Assembly (NCBI RefSeq): GCF_025195125.1
Contig: NZ_JAMGSL010000011.1
Span: 62,001 to 126,000 of the forward strand
Length of the DNA: 64,000 bases
Direction of reading: 5' to 3'
From: Streptomyces sp. Je 1-79
Lineage (GTDB): Bacteria; Actinomycetota; Actinomycetes; Streptomycetales; Streptomycetaceae
A program made the position numbers and the translations under genes. Below are positions 24,591 to 32,748 of the stretch, one piece after another. Numbering within the stretch: position 1 is the first letter of the stretch; the number at the start of each line of letters is the position of its first letter. The notes under the pieces were generated by a model. That model ran no database searches, had not been told where the DNA came from, and saw only the letters and a list, made by a program, of their open reading frames with translations.

Positions 24591-25745
24591 ATGGCAGACA
24601 ACTCGATGATCATCGATCCCTCCCCCTCCACGGCGCGGCAGGCCGACCCCTTCCCCGTGAAGGGGATGGACGCGGTCGTCTTCGCCGTCGGCAACGCCAA
24701 GCAGGCCGCGCACTACTACTCCACGGCCTTCGGCATGAAGCTCGTCGCGTACTCCGGACCGGAGAACGGGAGCCGCGAGACCGCCAGTTACGTCCTGACG
24801 AACGGCGCCGCCCGCTTCGTGTTCACCTCCGTCATCAAGGCCTCCACCGACTGGGGCCGCTTCCTCGCCGAGCACGTCGCCACGCACGGCGACGGCGTCG
24901 TCGACCTGGCGATCGAGGTGCCCGACGCGCGCGCCGCGTACGCCTACGCCGTCGAGCACGGCGCCACCGGTATCACCGAGCCGTACGAGGTGAAGGACGA
25001 GCACGGCACCGTCGTCCTCGCCGCCATCGCGACGTACGGCCAGACCCGCCACACCCTCGTCGAGCGCTCCGGCTACGACGGCCCCTACCTGCCGGGCTTC
25101 GTCTCCGCCGCCCCGATCGTCGAGCCGCCGGCCAAGCGCACCTTCCAGGCCATCGACCACTGCGTGGGCAACGTCGAGCTCGGCAGGATGAACGACTGGG
25201 TCGGCTTCTACAACAAGGTCATGGGCTTCACGAACATGAAGGAGTTCGTGGGCGACGACATCGCGACCGAGTACTCGGCCCTGATGTCGAAGGTCGTCGC
25301 CGACGGCACGCTCAAGGTGAAGTTCCCGATCAACGAGCCGGCGATCGCGAAGAAGAAGTCGCAGATCGACGAGTACCTGGAGTTCTACGGCGGCGCGGGC
25401 GTCCAGCACATCGCCCTGGCCACCAACGACATCGTCGCGACCGTCCGCTCCATGCGCGCGGCGGGCGTCCAGTTCCTCGACACCCCGGACTCGTACTACG
25501 ACACCCTCGGCGAGTGGGCCGGCGAGACCCGCGTGCCGGTCGAGACCCTGCGCGAGCTGAAGATCCTCGTCGACCGCGACGAGGACGGCTACCTGCTGCA
25601 GATCTTCACCAAGCCGGTGCAGGACAAGCCGACCGTCTTCTTCGAGATGATCGAGCGCCACGGCTCCATGGGCTTCGGCAAGGGCAACTTCAAGGCCCTG
25701 TTCGAGGCGATCGAGCGCGAGCAGGAGAAGCGCGGCAACCTGTAG
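24591..25745 (+). CDS. hpd: 4-hydroxyphenylpyruvate dioxygenase
   Basis: Converts 4-hydroxyphenylpyruvate to homogentisate in tyrosine degradation, using Fe(II). 384 residues, normal length. The two vicinal-oxygen-chelate halves are visible. The iron ligands are His190 (FQAIDHCVGNV), His273 (GVQHIALATND) and Glu352 (FFEMIERHG), with GFGKGNFKALFEAIEREQ near the C-terminus. The ATG at 24591 is used; an ATG at 24606 is in frame. A long perfect palindrome downstream should terminate it. All key residues are intact. Confidence 0.96.
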   Translation: MADNSMIIDPSPSTARQADPFPVKGMDAVVFAVGNAKQAAHYYSTAFGMKLVAYSGPENGSRETASYVLTNGAARFVFTSVIKASTDWGRFLAEHVATHGDGVVDLAIEVPDARAAYAYAVEHGATGITEPYEVKDEHGTVVLAAIATYGQTRHTLVERSGYDGPYLPGFVSAAPIVEPPAKRTFQAIDHCVGNVELGRMNDWVGFYNKVMGFTNMKEFVGDDIATEYSALMSKVVADGTLKVKFPINEPAIAKKKSQIDEYLEFYGGAGVQHIALATNDIVATVRSMRAAGVQFLDTPDSYYDTLGEWAGETRVPVETLRELKILVDRDEDGYLLQIFTKPVQDKPTVFFEMIERHGSMGFGKGNFKALFEAIEREQEKRGNL

Positions 25746-25773
25746 TCCGGCACCCTGCCAGTCCGCCGAGGCC

Positions 25774-25803
25774 GACGGGCCCGGGCGATCGCCCGGGCCC
25801 GTC
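25774..25803. terminator. Perfect 30-bp palindrome terminator
   Basis: Two 15-bp arms, GACGGGCCCGGGCGA and its exact complement, meet at 25788/25789. It lies between hpd and the convergent TPR gene and can act on both strands. The remaining bases up to 25950 show nothing else. Confidence 0.7.
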
Positions 25804-25950
25804 ACCATGAGCACCCGGGTCCGCCCGGGCGTCGGCACGCTGCGGCGCCCGCGGGGTTGGCGCCGCAGCGCGGCCGGGGTTCCCCACCCGTTCCGCCCCA
25901 GCGGGACAGTTGCCCACAACGGGCGTGGCGGGGCGTGGCGGGACCCCCGG

Positions 25951-27450
25951 CTACTGCGGCTGTGCCTTCGGCGATTCCCCGGGAGCCGGCGTCTCTTCGG
26001 GAGCCGGTGTCTCTCCGGGAGCCGGCGTCTCCCGCGGCGTCGACTCGGTCTCGGATTCCGGAGCCCGCACCGCCTCCGGCCGCAGTTCCTCCGGGAGTAC
26101 GTCCGGCGGGTCGCCCAGCGCCTTGACCGCCTCCCGGGCCCTCGGGGCGAGCAGCGGCGAGAAGTCCGGGTTGATCCGCAGCGCCTCCGCCAGATGGCGG
26201 CGGGCCGGACCGTACCGCCCCACCGCCCGCTCGATCTCGCCCCGGTGGTACGAGAAGAGCGCGCTGCGCAGCCCCTCGTCCGTGGCCCGCTTCGCGTACC
26301 CCAGCGCCTCCTTCGGCTGACCCGCCCGGAAGAGCGCCCAGCCCAGCGCGTCCGCCACCTGCACCGAACGGTGCCCGCGCGCCCACTCCGCCTTCAGCCG
26401 CCGGACCGCCGCCGTCGCGTCGCCGTGGTCCGCCTCGAACAGGCCGAGGACGGCCTCCCCGTCGACCCAGGTCCTCGTCCGCAGCAGCTCGTACCGGGCC
26501 CGCGCCTCACTCTCCATGCCCAGCGACTGGTAGAGCTCGCCCGCCGCCAGGACGTACTCCGGCCGCGGCAGCCGCGCGAGCGCCGCCCGGTGGTCGCGCA
26601 GCGCCTCGTCCGTGCGGCCGAGCGCCGCCAGCGCCCGGGCCCGCCCCGCCAGCGACGGGCCGTGCTCCGGTACGAGACGCAACGCCGTCCCGTACCGCGT
26701 CACCGCCTCCTCCGGGTCGCCCCGCTCCCACGCCAGGTCCCCGAGCCGCGCGTACCCCGCCGCCTTCTCCGCCGTGGTCTCCGCCCGCGCCACCGCGTCG
26801 TCCGCCGCGGCCGCCGCGTCCTCGCGCCAGCCCTTGTTGCGGAAGACCTGCGCCACGCGCGTGCTCACCGCCGAGCCCGAGTGCAGCTCCTCCAGCGCGG
26901 ACAGCGCCTTCTGGGCGGACGCGTAGTCGCCGAGCCCGTTGTACGCGTCGATCAGCAGCGGGTACGCCGGCCAGCGCTTCGGGTCCTCCTTGCGGACCGC
27001 CTCGCCCCAGGTCCGCGCCGTGCTCCAGTCGCCCCGCGCGTTGGCCAGGGCGCCGAGCCCCAGCTGCGCGTCGAGGTTCCCGCGCGCGGCCGGCCGTACC
27101 TCGAGCGAGCGCTTCAGGGCCCGCTCGGCCCGCGGGTAGTACGCGGCGTCACCGAGCCGCACGCCCCGCTCCGTGTACGCCGCGCCCAGCACGGCCCAGG
27201 ACTCCTCGTCCGTCGGATGCTTCTTCAGCCACTTCTCGCGGTCGGCGATCAGCGCGCCCAGGTCGGGCAGCGAGGCCTGCGCCCCCGCGTTCGCCGCGAG
27301 CACGGCCCGCTCGGCGGGACCGGGGGCGGGCGGCTTCCCGTCGCCGAACAGACCGGGAGCGAGATCGGGGGCGTACAGCAGCGCCGTCGCCGCGAGCACC
27401 GCGCCCGCCCCGGCGACCAGGACCGACCTCGACACGTTCTCCGTCTTCAT
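25951..27450 (-). CDS. TPR-repeat protein with N-terminal membrane anchor
   Basis: 499 residues. One N-terminal helix (SVLVAGAGAVLAATALLYAP) anchors or exports it. It is followed by roughly ten TPR-like units, for example EESWAVLGAAYTERG, GLGDYASAQKALSALEE and GTALRLVPEHGPSLAGRARALAALGRTDEA. The C-terminus is a short Pro/Glu hexapeptide repeat (PAPGET/PAPEET), encoded by 18-bp tandem repeats. Probably a protein-interaction scaffold outside or at the membrane; no partner is evident. Start ATG at 27450, divergent from the flavoprotein gene across 88 bp. Confidence 0.82.
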   Translation of the reverse strand: MKTENVSRSVLVAGAGAVLAATALLYAPDLAPGLFGDGKPPAPGPAERAVLAANAGAQASLPDLGALIADREKWLKKHPTDEESWAVLGAAYTERGVRLGDAAYYPRAERALKRSLEVRPAARGNLDAQLGLGALANARGDWSTARTWGEAVRKEDPKRWPAYPLLIDAYNGLGDYASAQKALSALEELHSGSAVSTRVAQVFRNKGWREDAAAAADDAVARAETTAEKAAGYARLGDLAWERGDPEEAVTRYGTALRLVPEHGPSLAGRARALAALGRTDEALRDHRAALARLPRPEYVLAAGELYQSLGMESEARARYELLRTRTWVDGEAVLGLFEADHGDATAAVRRLKAEWARGHRSVQVADALGWALFRAGQPKEALGYAKRATDEGLRSALFSYHRGEIERAVGRYGPARRHLAEALRINPDFSPLLAPRAREAVKALGDPPDVLPEELRPEAVRAPESETESTPRETPAPGETPAPEETPAPGESPKAQPQ

Positions 27451-27538
27451 GCCGCTCACTGTGCGCCTGTACGAAGAGCACACGAAGCGCCCACTCCGGC
27501 GGGTTCACACCGATGGCCCCGGGTGCCAGGCTGGATGC

Positions 27539-28918
27539 ATGGACGATCTTCTGACGCGGCTCCACACCGAGCTGCGCGCGGGCCTTCCCGCCGAGGCGCT
27601 GATCACCGACCCCGACGTCACCGCCTCCTACGCGAACGACATGGCGAGCTTCTGCACGGCCGGCACCCCCGCGGTCGTCGTGCTCCCGCGCACCGTCGAG
27701 CAGGTCCAGCACGTCATGCGCACCGCCACCGCGCTGCGCGTCCCGGTCGTCCCGCAGGGCGCGCGCACCGGCCTGTCCGGCGCCGCCAACGCCTCCGAGG
27801 GCTGCGTCGTGCTGTCCCTGGTCAAGATGGACCGGATCCTGGAGATCAACCCGGTCGACCGGATCGCCGTGGTGGAGCCCGGGGTGGTGAACGCCGTCCT
27901 GTCCCGGGCGGTCAACGAGCACGGCCTGTACTACCCGCCGGACCCCTCCAGCTGGGAGACGTGCACCATCGGCGGCAACATCGGCACCGCGTCCGGCGGC
28001 CTGTGCTGTGTGAAGTACGGGGTGACGGCGGAGTACGTCCTCGGCCTCGACGTCGTCCTCGCCGACGGGCGGCTGCTCTCCACCGGCCGGCGCACCGCCA
28101 AGGGCGTCGCCGGGTACGACCTGACCCGGCTCTTCGTCGGCTCGGAGGGCAGTCTCGGCATCATCGTCGGCGCGACCCTCGCGCTCCGCCCGCAGCCGCC
28201 GCAGCAGCTCGTGCTGGCCGCTGAGTTCCCCTCTTCGGCGGCCGCCTGCGAGGCCGTCTGCGCGATCATGGAGCGCGGCCATACGCCGTCTCTGCTGGAG
28301 CTGATGGACGGCACCACCATCCGCGCCGTCAACAACATGGCGAACATGGGCCTGCCGAACACCACCGAGGCGCTGCTCCTGTGTGCCTTCGACACGCCGG
28401 ACCCCGCGGCCGATCTGACCGCCGTCGGGGAGCTGTGCGCGGCGGCCGGGGCCACCGAGGTCGTACCGGCCGAGGACGCCGCAGAGTCCGAACTCCTCCT
28501 CCAGGCACGCCGGCTCTCCCTGACCGCTCTGGAGACGATCAAGTCCGCGACGATGATCGACGACGTGTGCGTACCGCGCACGCGGCTGGCCGCCATGCTC
28601 GACGGCACGGCCGCCATCGCCGAGAAGTACGAACTGACCATCGGCGTCTGCGCGCACGCGGGTGACGGCAACACCCACCCCGTCGTCTGCTTCGACCAGG
28701 CGGACGAGGACGAGTCGCGGCGGGCGCGGGAGTCCTTCGACGAGATCATGGCGCTCGGTCTGGCGCTGGGCGGAACGATCACCGGCGAACACGGCGTGGG
28801 CGTACTGAAGAAGGAGTGGCTGGCGCGGGAGCTGGGGCCGGTGGGGGTGGAGCTGCAGCAGGGCATCAAGCGGACCTTCGACCCGCTCGGGATCCTGAAT
28901 CCCGGGAAGCTGTTCTGA
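27539..28918 (+). CDS. FAD-linked oxidase, glycolate oxidase subunit GlcD-like
   Basis: 459 residues of the vanillyl-alcohol-oxidase fold. The FAD-binding half contains VVPQGARTGLSGAANAS, YYPPDPSSWETCTIGGNIGTASGG, KGVAGYDLTRLFVGSEGSLGIIV. The cap and C-terminal part contains VCAHAGDGNTHPVV and GTITGEHGVGVLKK, ending in FDPLGILNPGKLF. The family oxidises 2-hydroxy acids such as glycolate or D-lactate; the substrate is not decided by sequence. No GlcE or GlcF partner is adjacent, so it is more like a stand-alone D-2-hydroxy-acid dehydrogenase. ATG at 27539. Confidence 0.9.
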   Translation: MDDLLTRLHTELRAGLPAEALITDPDVTASYANDMASFCTAGTPAVVVLPRTVEQVQHVMRTATALRVPVVPQGARTGLSGAANASEGCVVLSLVKMDRILEINPVDRIAVVEPGVVNAVLSRAVNEHGLYYPPDPSSWETCTIGGNIGTASGGLCCVKYGVTAEYVLGLDVVLADGRLLSTGRRTAKGVAGYDLTRLFVGSEGSLGIIVGATLALRPQPPQQLVLAAEFPSSAAACEAVCAIMERGHTPSLLELMDGTTIRAVNNMANMGLPNTTEALLLCAFDTPDPAADLTAVGELCAAAGATEVVPAEDAAESELLLQARRLSLTALETIKSATMIDDVCVPRTRLAAMLDGTAAIAEKYELTIGVCAHAGDGNTHPVVCFDQADEDESRRARESFDEIMALGLALGGTITGEHGVGVLKKEWLARELGPVGVELQQGIKRTFDPLGILNPGKLF

Positions 28919-28934
28919 CCGGGCGGCGCCCCGC

Positions 28935-29426
28935 TCACGCCTCACCGTCCTGAGACTCGTCCGAGGGCCACGGGTCGCGCAGCCAGAGGTCGTCGGCGAC
29001 CGGGGTGGTGGCCAGCAGTTCGGCAAGTCCCTCGTCGATGCCGAGCTGTTCGGACTCGGTGCCCGGCGGAACGGCGCGCAGGGTCCGCTCCAGCCACGCG
29101 GACACCTGTGCGGAGGGCGCTTCGAGCAGCGCGTCGCCGTCGGGGGACGAGAGCGCCATCAGGACGACGTTGCGGTCGTCGACCTTCGTGGGCCAGATCC
29201 GGACATCACCGTGGCCGCACGGTCGGAACACGCCCTCGACGAGCAGCTCGCGGGCGAACGTCCAGTTGACCGGGTACTCCGATCCGACGTGAAAGGTGAT
29301 GTGCACGGCGTACGGGTCGTCGGTGCGGTAGGCGAGCCGGGCCGGGACGGGGATGGAGCGCTCGGGGGAGAGCACCAGCTGGAGCTCCAGCTCCCGCTCG
29401 ACCACGGTGTTCTCGGTGTTCTGCAT
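28935..29426 (-). CDS. ssgG: SsgA-like sporulation/cell-division regulator SsgG
   Basis: 163 residues. SALP core: VVERELELQLVLSPERSIPV, PYAVHITFHVGSEYPVNWTFARELL, DVRIWPTKVDDRNVVLMALSSPDGDALLEAP, then WLERTL. SsgA-like proteins direct septum formation and spore-wall steps in sporulating actinomycetes, and SsgG is tied to correct septum siting (established for S. coelicolor). The acidic C-terminal extension (about 30 residues) is longer than in most paralogues. The ssgG name rests on synteny with the hpd-TPR-flavoprotein neighbourhood. ATG at 29426. Confidence 0.85.
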   Translation of the reverse strand: MQNTENTVVERELELQLVLSPERSIPVPARLAYRTDDPYAVHITFHVGSEYPVNWTFARELLVEGVFRPCGHGDVRIWPTKVDDRNVVLMALSSPDGDALLEAPSAQVSAWLERTLRAVPPGTESEQLGIDEGLAELLATTPVADDLWLRDPWPSDESQDGEA

Positions 29427-29710
29427 GGCGTGACGTCCTCTCCGGTACGGGGCCCCGGGCGGGCCCGCACAGGGAGAGAGCGCGGTGGCGGCCGGGCATG
29501 ACGCGACTTCGGAGAAGTTTTTTCGGGAGATTTTCCGAGGGGGATCGTCGGCCCGAGCGTGACGGTGAGTGGCGGGTTCTGTAGGTATGTCGCTCGAAGG
29601 CGGGTTTCTCGCGGCCTCTTTCTTCTTGTGGCGGCGTTCTTCGTTACTGTCCTCCTTGGGCCCGCGGGCCCAACACCGTAGAAGCGTCGTCACGGAACGG
29701 AGTCGGGGCA

Positions 29711-31240
29711 GTGGCTACTCCTCCTGGAGCCGGCGGGGAGGTACCGCAGGCCGGGTACTACCCGGACCCTTCCATTCCCGGATACATCCGGTACTGGAAC
29801 GGGGGCGCCTGGGTGCCCGGAACGAGCCGGCCCGCTCCCCAGGAGGGCGAGCTCCCGCCGGCCGCCCCGGCCTCGGCGATGCCCGCCGGGCCGGCCCTGG
29901 CCCCGAACCCCTCGCCCGCGCCCGCCGTCTCCTCGCCGGCGCCCGTGCCCGCCGTGGAGGAGACGGGACCCGTCTTCCTCGACGAGGAACCGGCCGCCGA
30001 ACCGGCGCCCGGGCCCGAACCGGCCTCGGCCTGGCAGGCGGACGTCTCGCGGCAGACCGGCTTCGGCGGCGACCGGGACCAGAAGGTCTCCTGGGGCGCG
30101 CCGGAGGCGGAGCCCGCCGCGGGCGGACCGTCCATGGCGCAGGACCCCCGCATGGCCGCCGCCCGGACCGCGGAGCCCCAGCCGAAGCCGTCCGGCCCCC
30201 AGGCCCGGCTGGGCGGGATGCCGGTCACCCCGGCGCCGGCCGCCGACCCGACGGGCGGCGCGCTGCCCGGCGTACGGCAGACGAAGCCGGAGGCGCAGGC
30301 GCCCGTGCCGGAGGGCACGATGACGATCCGTGCGCTCCCTCCGCAGGGCGCGTCCGGCCACCAACAGGGCGCGCGGAGCGATCGGTCCGCCGAGGCCCCG
30401 CGGGACGTGGCCGGGCCGCAGGGCCCCCAGGCCCTGAGGTCCCCTCAGACCGGCGGCGCGCCGCTCCCACACGTACCCGGCCAGCCGCAGCCCCAGGCCC
30501 AGCCGCAGCCGCACGTCCAGCCCCAGCCCCAGGCCCCGGCCCAAGCCGCCCAGCCCGGCACCGGCACCGGTCCCGCCCCCGTCACCACGGGCGCCGGCGG
30601 CGGCGCCCCCTCCTGGCCCCAGCAGGTCCACCAGCTGGCGCAGCCCGCGGCCGCCGCCGCCCCGGCCGCGCCCCGGCAGGCCGAGCAGGAGCAGCCGGTC
30701 CTCCCCTGGAAGCCGCCCGTGGAGGACCCGTTCCTCCAGGCCGCCCGCGCCCAGGCCGCCGCCCGGCCCGCCGGTCTCGGCAAGCGGCTCGCCGCCCGGC
30801 TCGTCGACACCCTCGTCCTCGGCGCGCTCGTCGGCGGAGTGTCGTTCCCCTTCGTCACGACCGCGCTCGACCACATCGACGCCAAGATCGAGGCGGCCAA
30901 GCAGTCCGGAGTCACGGTCCAGGTCTGGCTCCTGGACGGGACCACCTCCCTCAACTTCGGGATCGTGCTCGCCGCGCTCCTCGTCCTCGGCGTGCTGTAC
31001 GAAGCGCTGCCCACCGCCAAGTGGGGCCGTACGCTCGGGAAGAAGCTCTGCGGTCTCCAGGTGCGGGACATCGAGGCGCACGAGCCGCCGACGTTCGGCG
31101 CGGCCCTGCGCCGCTGGCTCGTCTACAGCGTCCTCGGGCTCCTCGTCCTCGGCGTCCTCAACGTCCTGTGGTGTCTGTTCGACCGCCCCTGGCGGCAGTG
31201 CTGGCACGACAAGGCGGCCCGCACCTTCGTGGCCGGCTGA
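29711..31240 (+). CDS. DUF2510- and RDD-domain membrane protein
   Basis: 509 residues. N-terminal DUF2510: AGYYPDPSIPGYIRYWNGGAWV. Residues about 40-345 are a Pro/Ala/Gln/Gly-rich disordered linker with many PQPQ repeats. The C-terminal about 150 residues form an RDD domain with three helices, starting LGKRLAARLVDTLVLGALVGGV (Arg/Asp/Asp pattern), and WGRTLGKKLCGLQVRDIE. Function of RDD proteins is mostly unknown; some are Na+/H+ antiporters. GTG start at 29711. Followed 89 bp later by a second RDD protein. Confidence 0.85.
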   Translation: MATPPGAGGEVPQAGYYPDPSIPGYIRYWNGGAWVPGTSRPAPQEGELPPAAPASAMPAGPALAPNPSPAPAVSSPAPVPAVEETGPVFLDEEPAAEPAPGPEPASAWQADVSRQTGFGGDRDQKVSWGAPEAEPAAGGPSMAQDPRMAAARTAEPQPKPSGPQARLGGMPVTPAPAADPTGGALPGVRQTKPEAQAPVPEGTMTIRALPPQGASGHQQGARSDRSAEAPRDVAGPQGPQALRSPQTGGAPLPHVPGQPQPQAQPQPHVQPQPQAPAQAAQPGTGTGPAPVTTGAGGGAPSWPQQVHQLAQPAAAAAPAAPRQAEQEQPVLPWKPPVEDPFLQAARAQAAARPAGLGKRLAARLVDTLVLGALVGGVSFPFVTTALDHIDAKIEAAKQSGVTVQVWLLDGTTSLNFGIVLAALLVLGVLYEALPTAKWGRTLGKKLCGLQVRDIEAHEPPTFGAALRRWLVYSVLGLLVLGVLNVLWCLFDRPWRQCWHDKAARTFVAG

Positions 31241-31329
31241 CCCGACGCCCGGCGGCGATCCCGTACGGCGGTCCCTCGAACGGGCGGCGATTCCTTGCGG
31301 GGGCCTGCCACGCGGGATGCACTGCCCCC

Positions 31330-32094
31330 ATGAGCAACGACCAGCCGACGCCCGGCCAGCCGCCCGAGGACGACCCGTTCCTCAAGAAGCCGCAGGAGCC
31401 CACGCCGCCGTCGGCGGGTTCCCCGTACGGGAGCGAACCGCCTCCCCCCGAAGGCCCGCCGCCGGGCGGCCCCCCTCCCGAGGGACCGCCGCCGGGGGGT
31501 CCGCCTCCCGGGGGCCCGCCGCCCGGTTCGCCGTACGACAACGCTCCGCCGCCGCCCCCGCCGTACGGCTCACAGCCCTACGGCGGCGCGGGCGGCTACG
31601 GCGGCGCCGACCCACTGGCCGGGATGCCGCCGCTCGCCGACTCCGGCAAGCGCATCCTCGCCCGGATCGTCGACTGGCTGATCGTCGCCATTCCGCTGGC
31701 CATCATCGGTATCCCGTTCAACGTGTACGACCGGGCGACCGACGGCGACGACTTCGGTGACACCATCACCGCCACCAGCACGGGCACCGGCCTGGTCTTC
31801 CAGCTCATCACCATCGTGGCCTTCGTCGGCTACGACACCCTGATGGTGGCGAAGGCCGGCCAGACCCTGGGCAAGAAGTGGATGAAGCTGCGGGTCGCGA
31901 TGCTCAACGACGGCTCCACACCGCAGATGAGCGCCTCGCTGATCCGCGCCATCGTGCTCTGGCTGCCCGCGCTGATCTGCTGCGCCTGCCTGTGGCCGCT
32001 GCTGCTGCTCATCCTGATCCTGGTCGACAAGCCCTACAAGCAGGGCCTGCACGACAAGGCCGCCAAGACCGTGGTGGTCACGGTCCCGCAGTAG
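31330..32094 (+). CDS. RDD-domain membrane protein with Pro/Gly-rich N-terminus
   Basis: 254 residues. Residues about 30-95 are built of PPPGGPPPEG-type repeats and a Tyr/Gly stretch. The RDD domain starts DSGKRILARIVDWLIVAIPLAIIGIP, followed by KAGQTLGKKWMKLRVAML and a Cys-rich third helix (LPALICCACLWPLLLLILIL). Paralogue of the upstream gene, likely from duplication, but with a different N-terminus. ATG at 31330. Role unknown. Confidence 0.85.
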   Translation: MSNDQPTPGQPPEDDPFLKKPQEPTPPSAGSPYGSEPPPPEGPPPGGPPPEGPPPGGPPPGGPPPGSPYDNAPPPPPPYGSQPYGGAGGYGGADPLAGMPPLADSGKRILARIVDWLIVAIPLAIIGIPFNVYDRATDGDDFGDTITATSTGTGLVFQLITIVAFVGYDTLMVAKAGQTLGKKWMKLRVAMLNDGSTPQMSASLIRAIVLWLPALICCACLWPLLLLILILVDKPYKQGLHDKAAKTVVVTVPQ

Positions 32095-32108
32095 CTACGG
32101 AAGCGGCT

Positions 32109-32378
32109 TCACGAACCGATCCGGGTATCGGCCCCCGCGCCCACGCGGACGGCCGGCACCCGGATCTCGTCGTTCCGGGGGAGGGGCGTCACGGGGACGG
32201 GTGCCCTGCGGTGCGCCGGCATCGTCACCGTGACCAGCAGCCCGAGCAGCAGCCCGGCGGCGCTGATCACCACGATCCCCAGCGGGGTCGTGGTGCGGGA
32301 CAGCAGCAGCAGGGCGACGGTCGAGAAGACGACGGTGGCCGAACCGTAGGCGAGCTGTGCGGCGTTCGGACGCGGCAT
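32109..32378 (-). CDS. Small two-helix membrane protein
   Basis: 89 residues with two hydrophobic segments (GSATVVFSTVALLLLS and GIVVISAAGLLLGLLVTVTM) and a basic, Pro-rich C-terminal tail, probably cytoplasmic. No family recognised beyond conserved hypothetical membrane protein. Convergent with the RDD gene, 14 bp apart. ATG at 32378. Confidence 0.65.
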   Translation of the reverse strand: MPRPNAAQLAYGSATVVFSTVALLLLSRTTTPLGIVVISAAGLLLGLLVTVTMPAHRRAPVPVTPLPRNDEIRVPAVRVGAGADTRIGS

Positions 32379-32748
32379 GACGGGTACCGTCCCTCGAAGC
32401 ATCGACTGGTCGCTCCCCCTGGCCGGCGCCGGAGGACCCCCACGCGAGCGACTCTACGACGGTGGATGCCCGAGTGAAACGGGTAGTAAGCGTGACCTAA
32501 CCCACGGTACGGATGCACGGGGGGCGCATGGAGTCATCGATTTCCTCAACGCCCCCTTTCGGTGCGCCCGGTGGACGTCCGGATAACGGAAATCGACTCC
32601 TACATAGTGCAGTTGGTCTGTGCAAGTCAAGGTCTGTCTTTTCTCTCTTAACTCCGGTCGAATGTCGTCACTTGTGACGCGCGACCCCGCCCACGGACAC
32701 CCCACCTTCGGTCCGCGTGGTCGAGGGCGCCGGGGAGGAACAGATCAA
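32379..32748. promoter_or_regulatory. 370-bp regulatory region upstream of secreted protease
   Basis: No supported gene. The region holds a CGTCAC-TT-GTGACG palindrome at 32666-32679, a relatively AT-rich patch around 32600-32650 that is the best promoter candidate, and a Shine-Dalgarno GGGAGGAA at 32732. Short GTGCA repeats flank the AT-rich patch. Any link to a named regulator would be a guess. Confidence 0.45.
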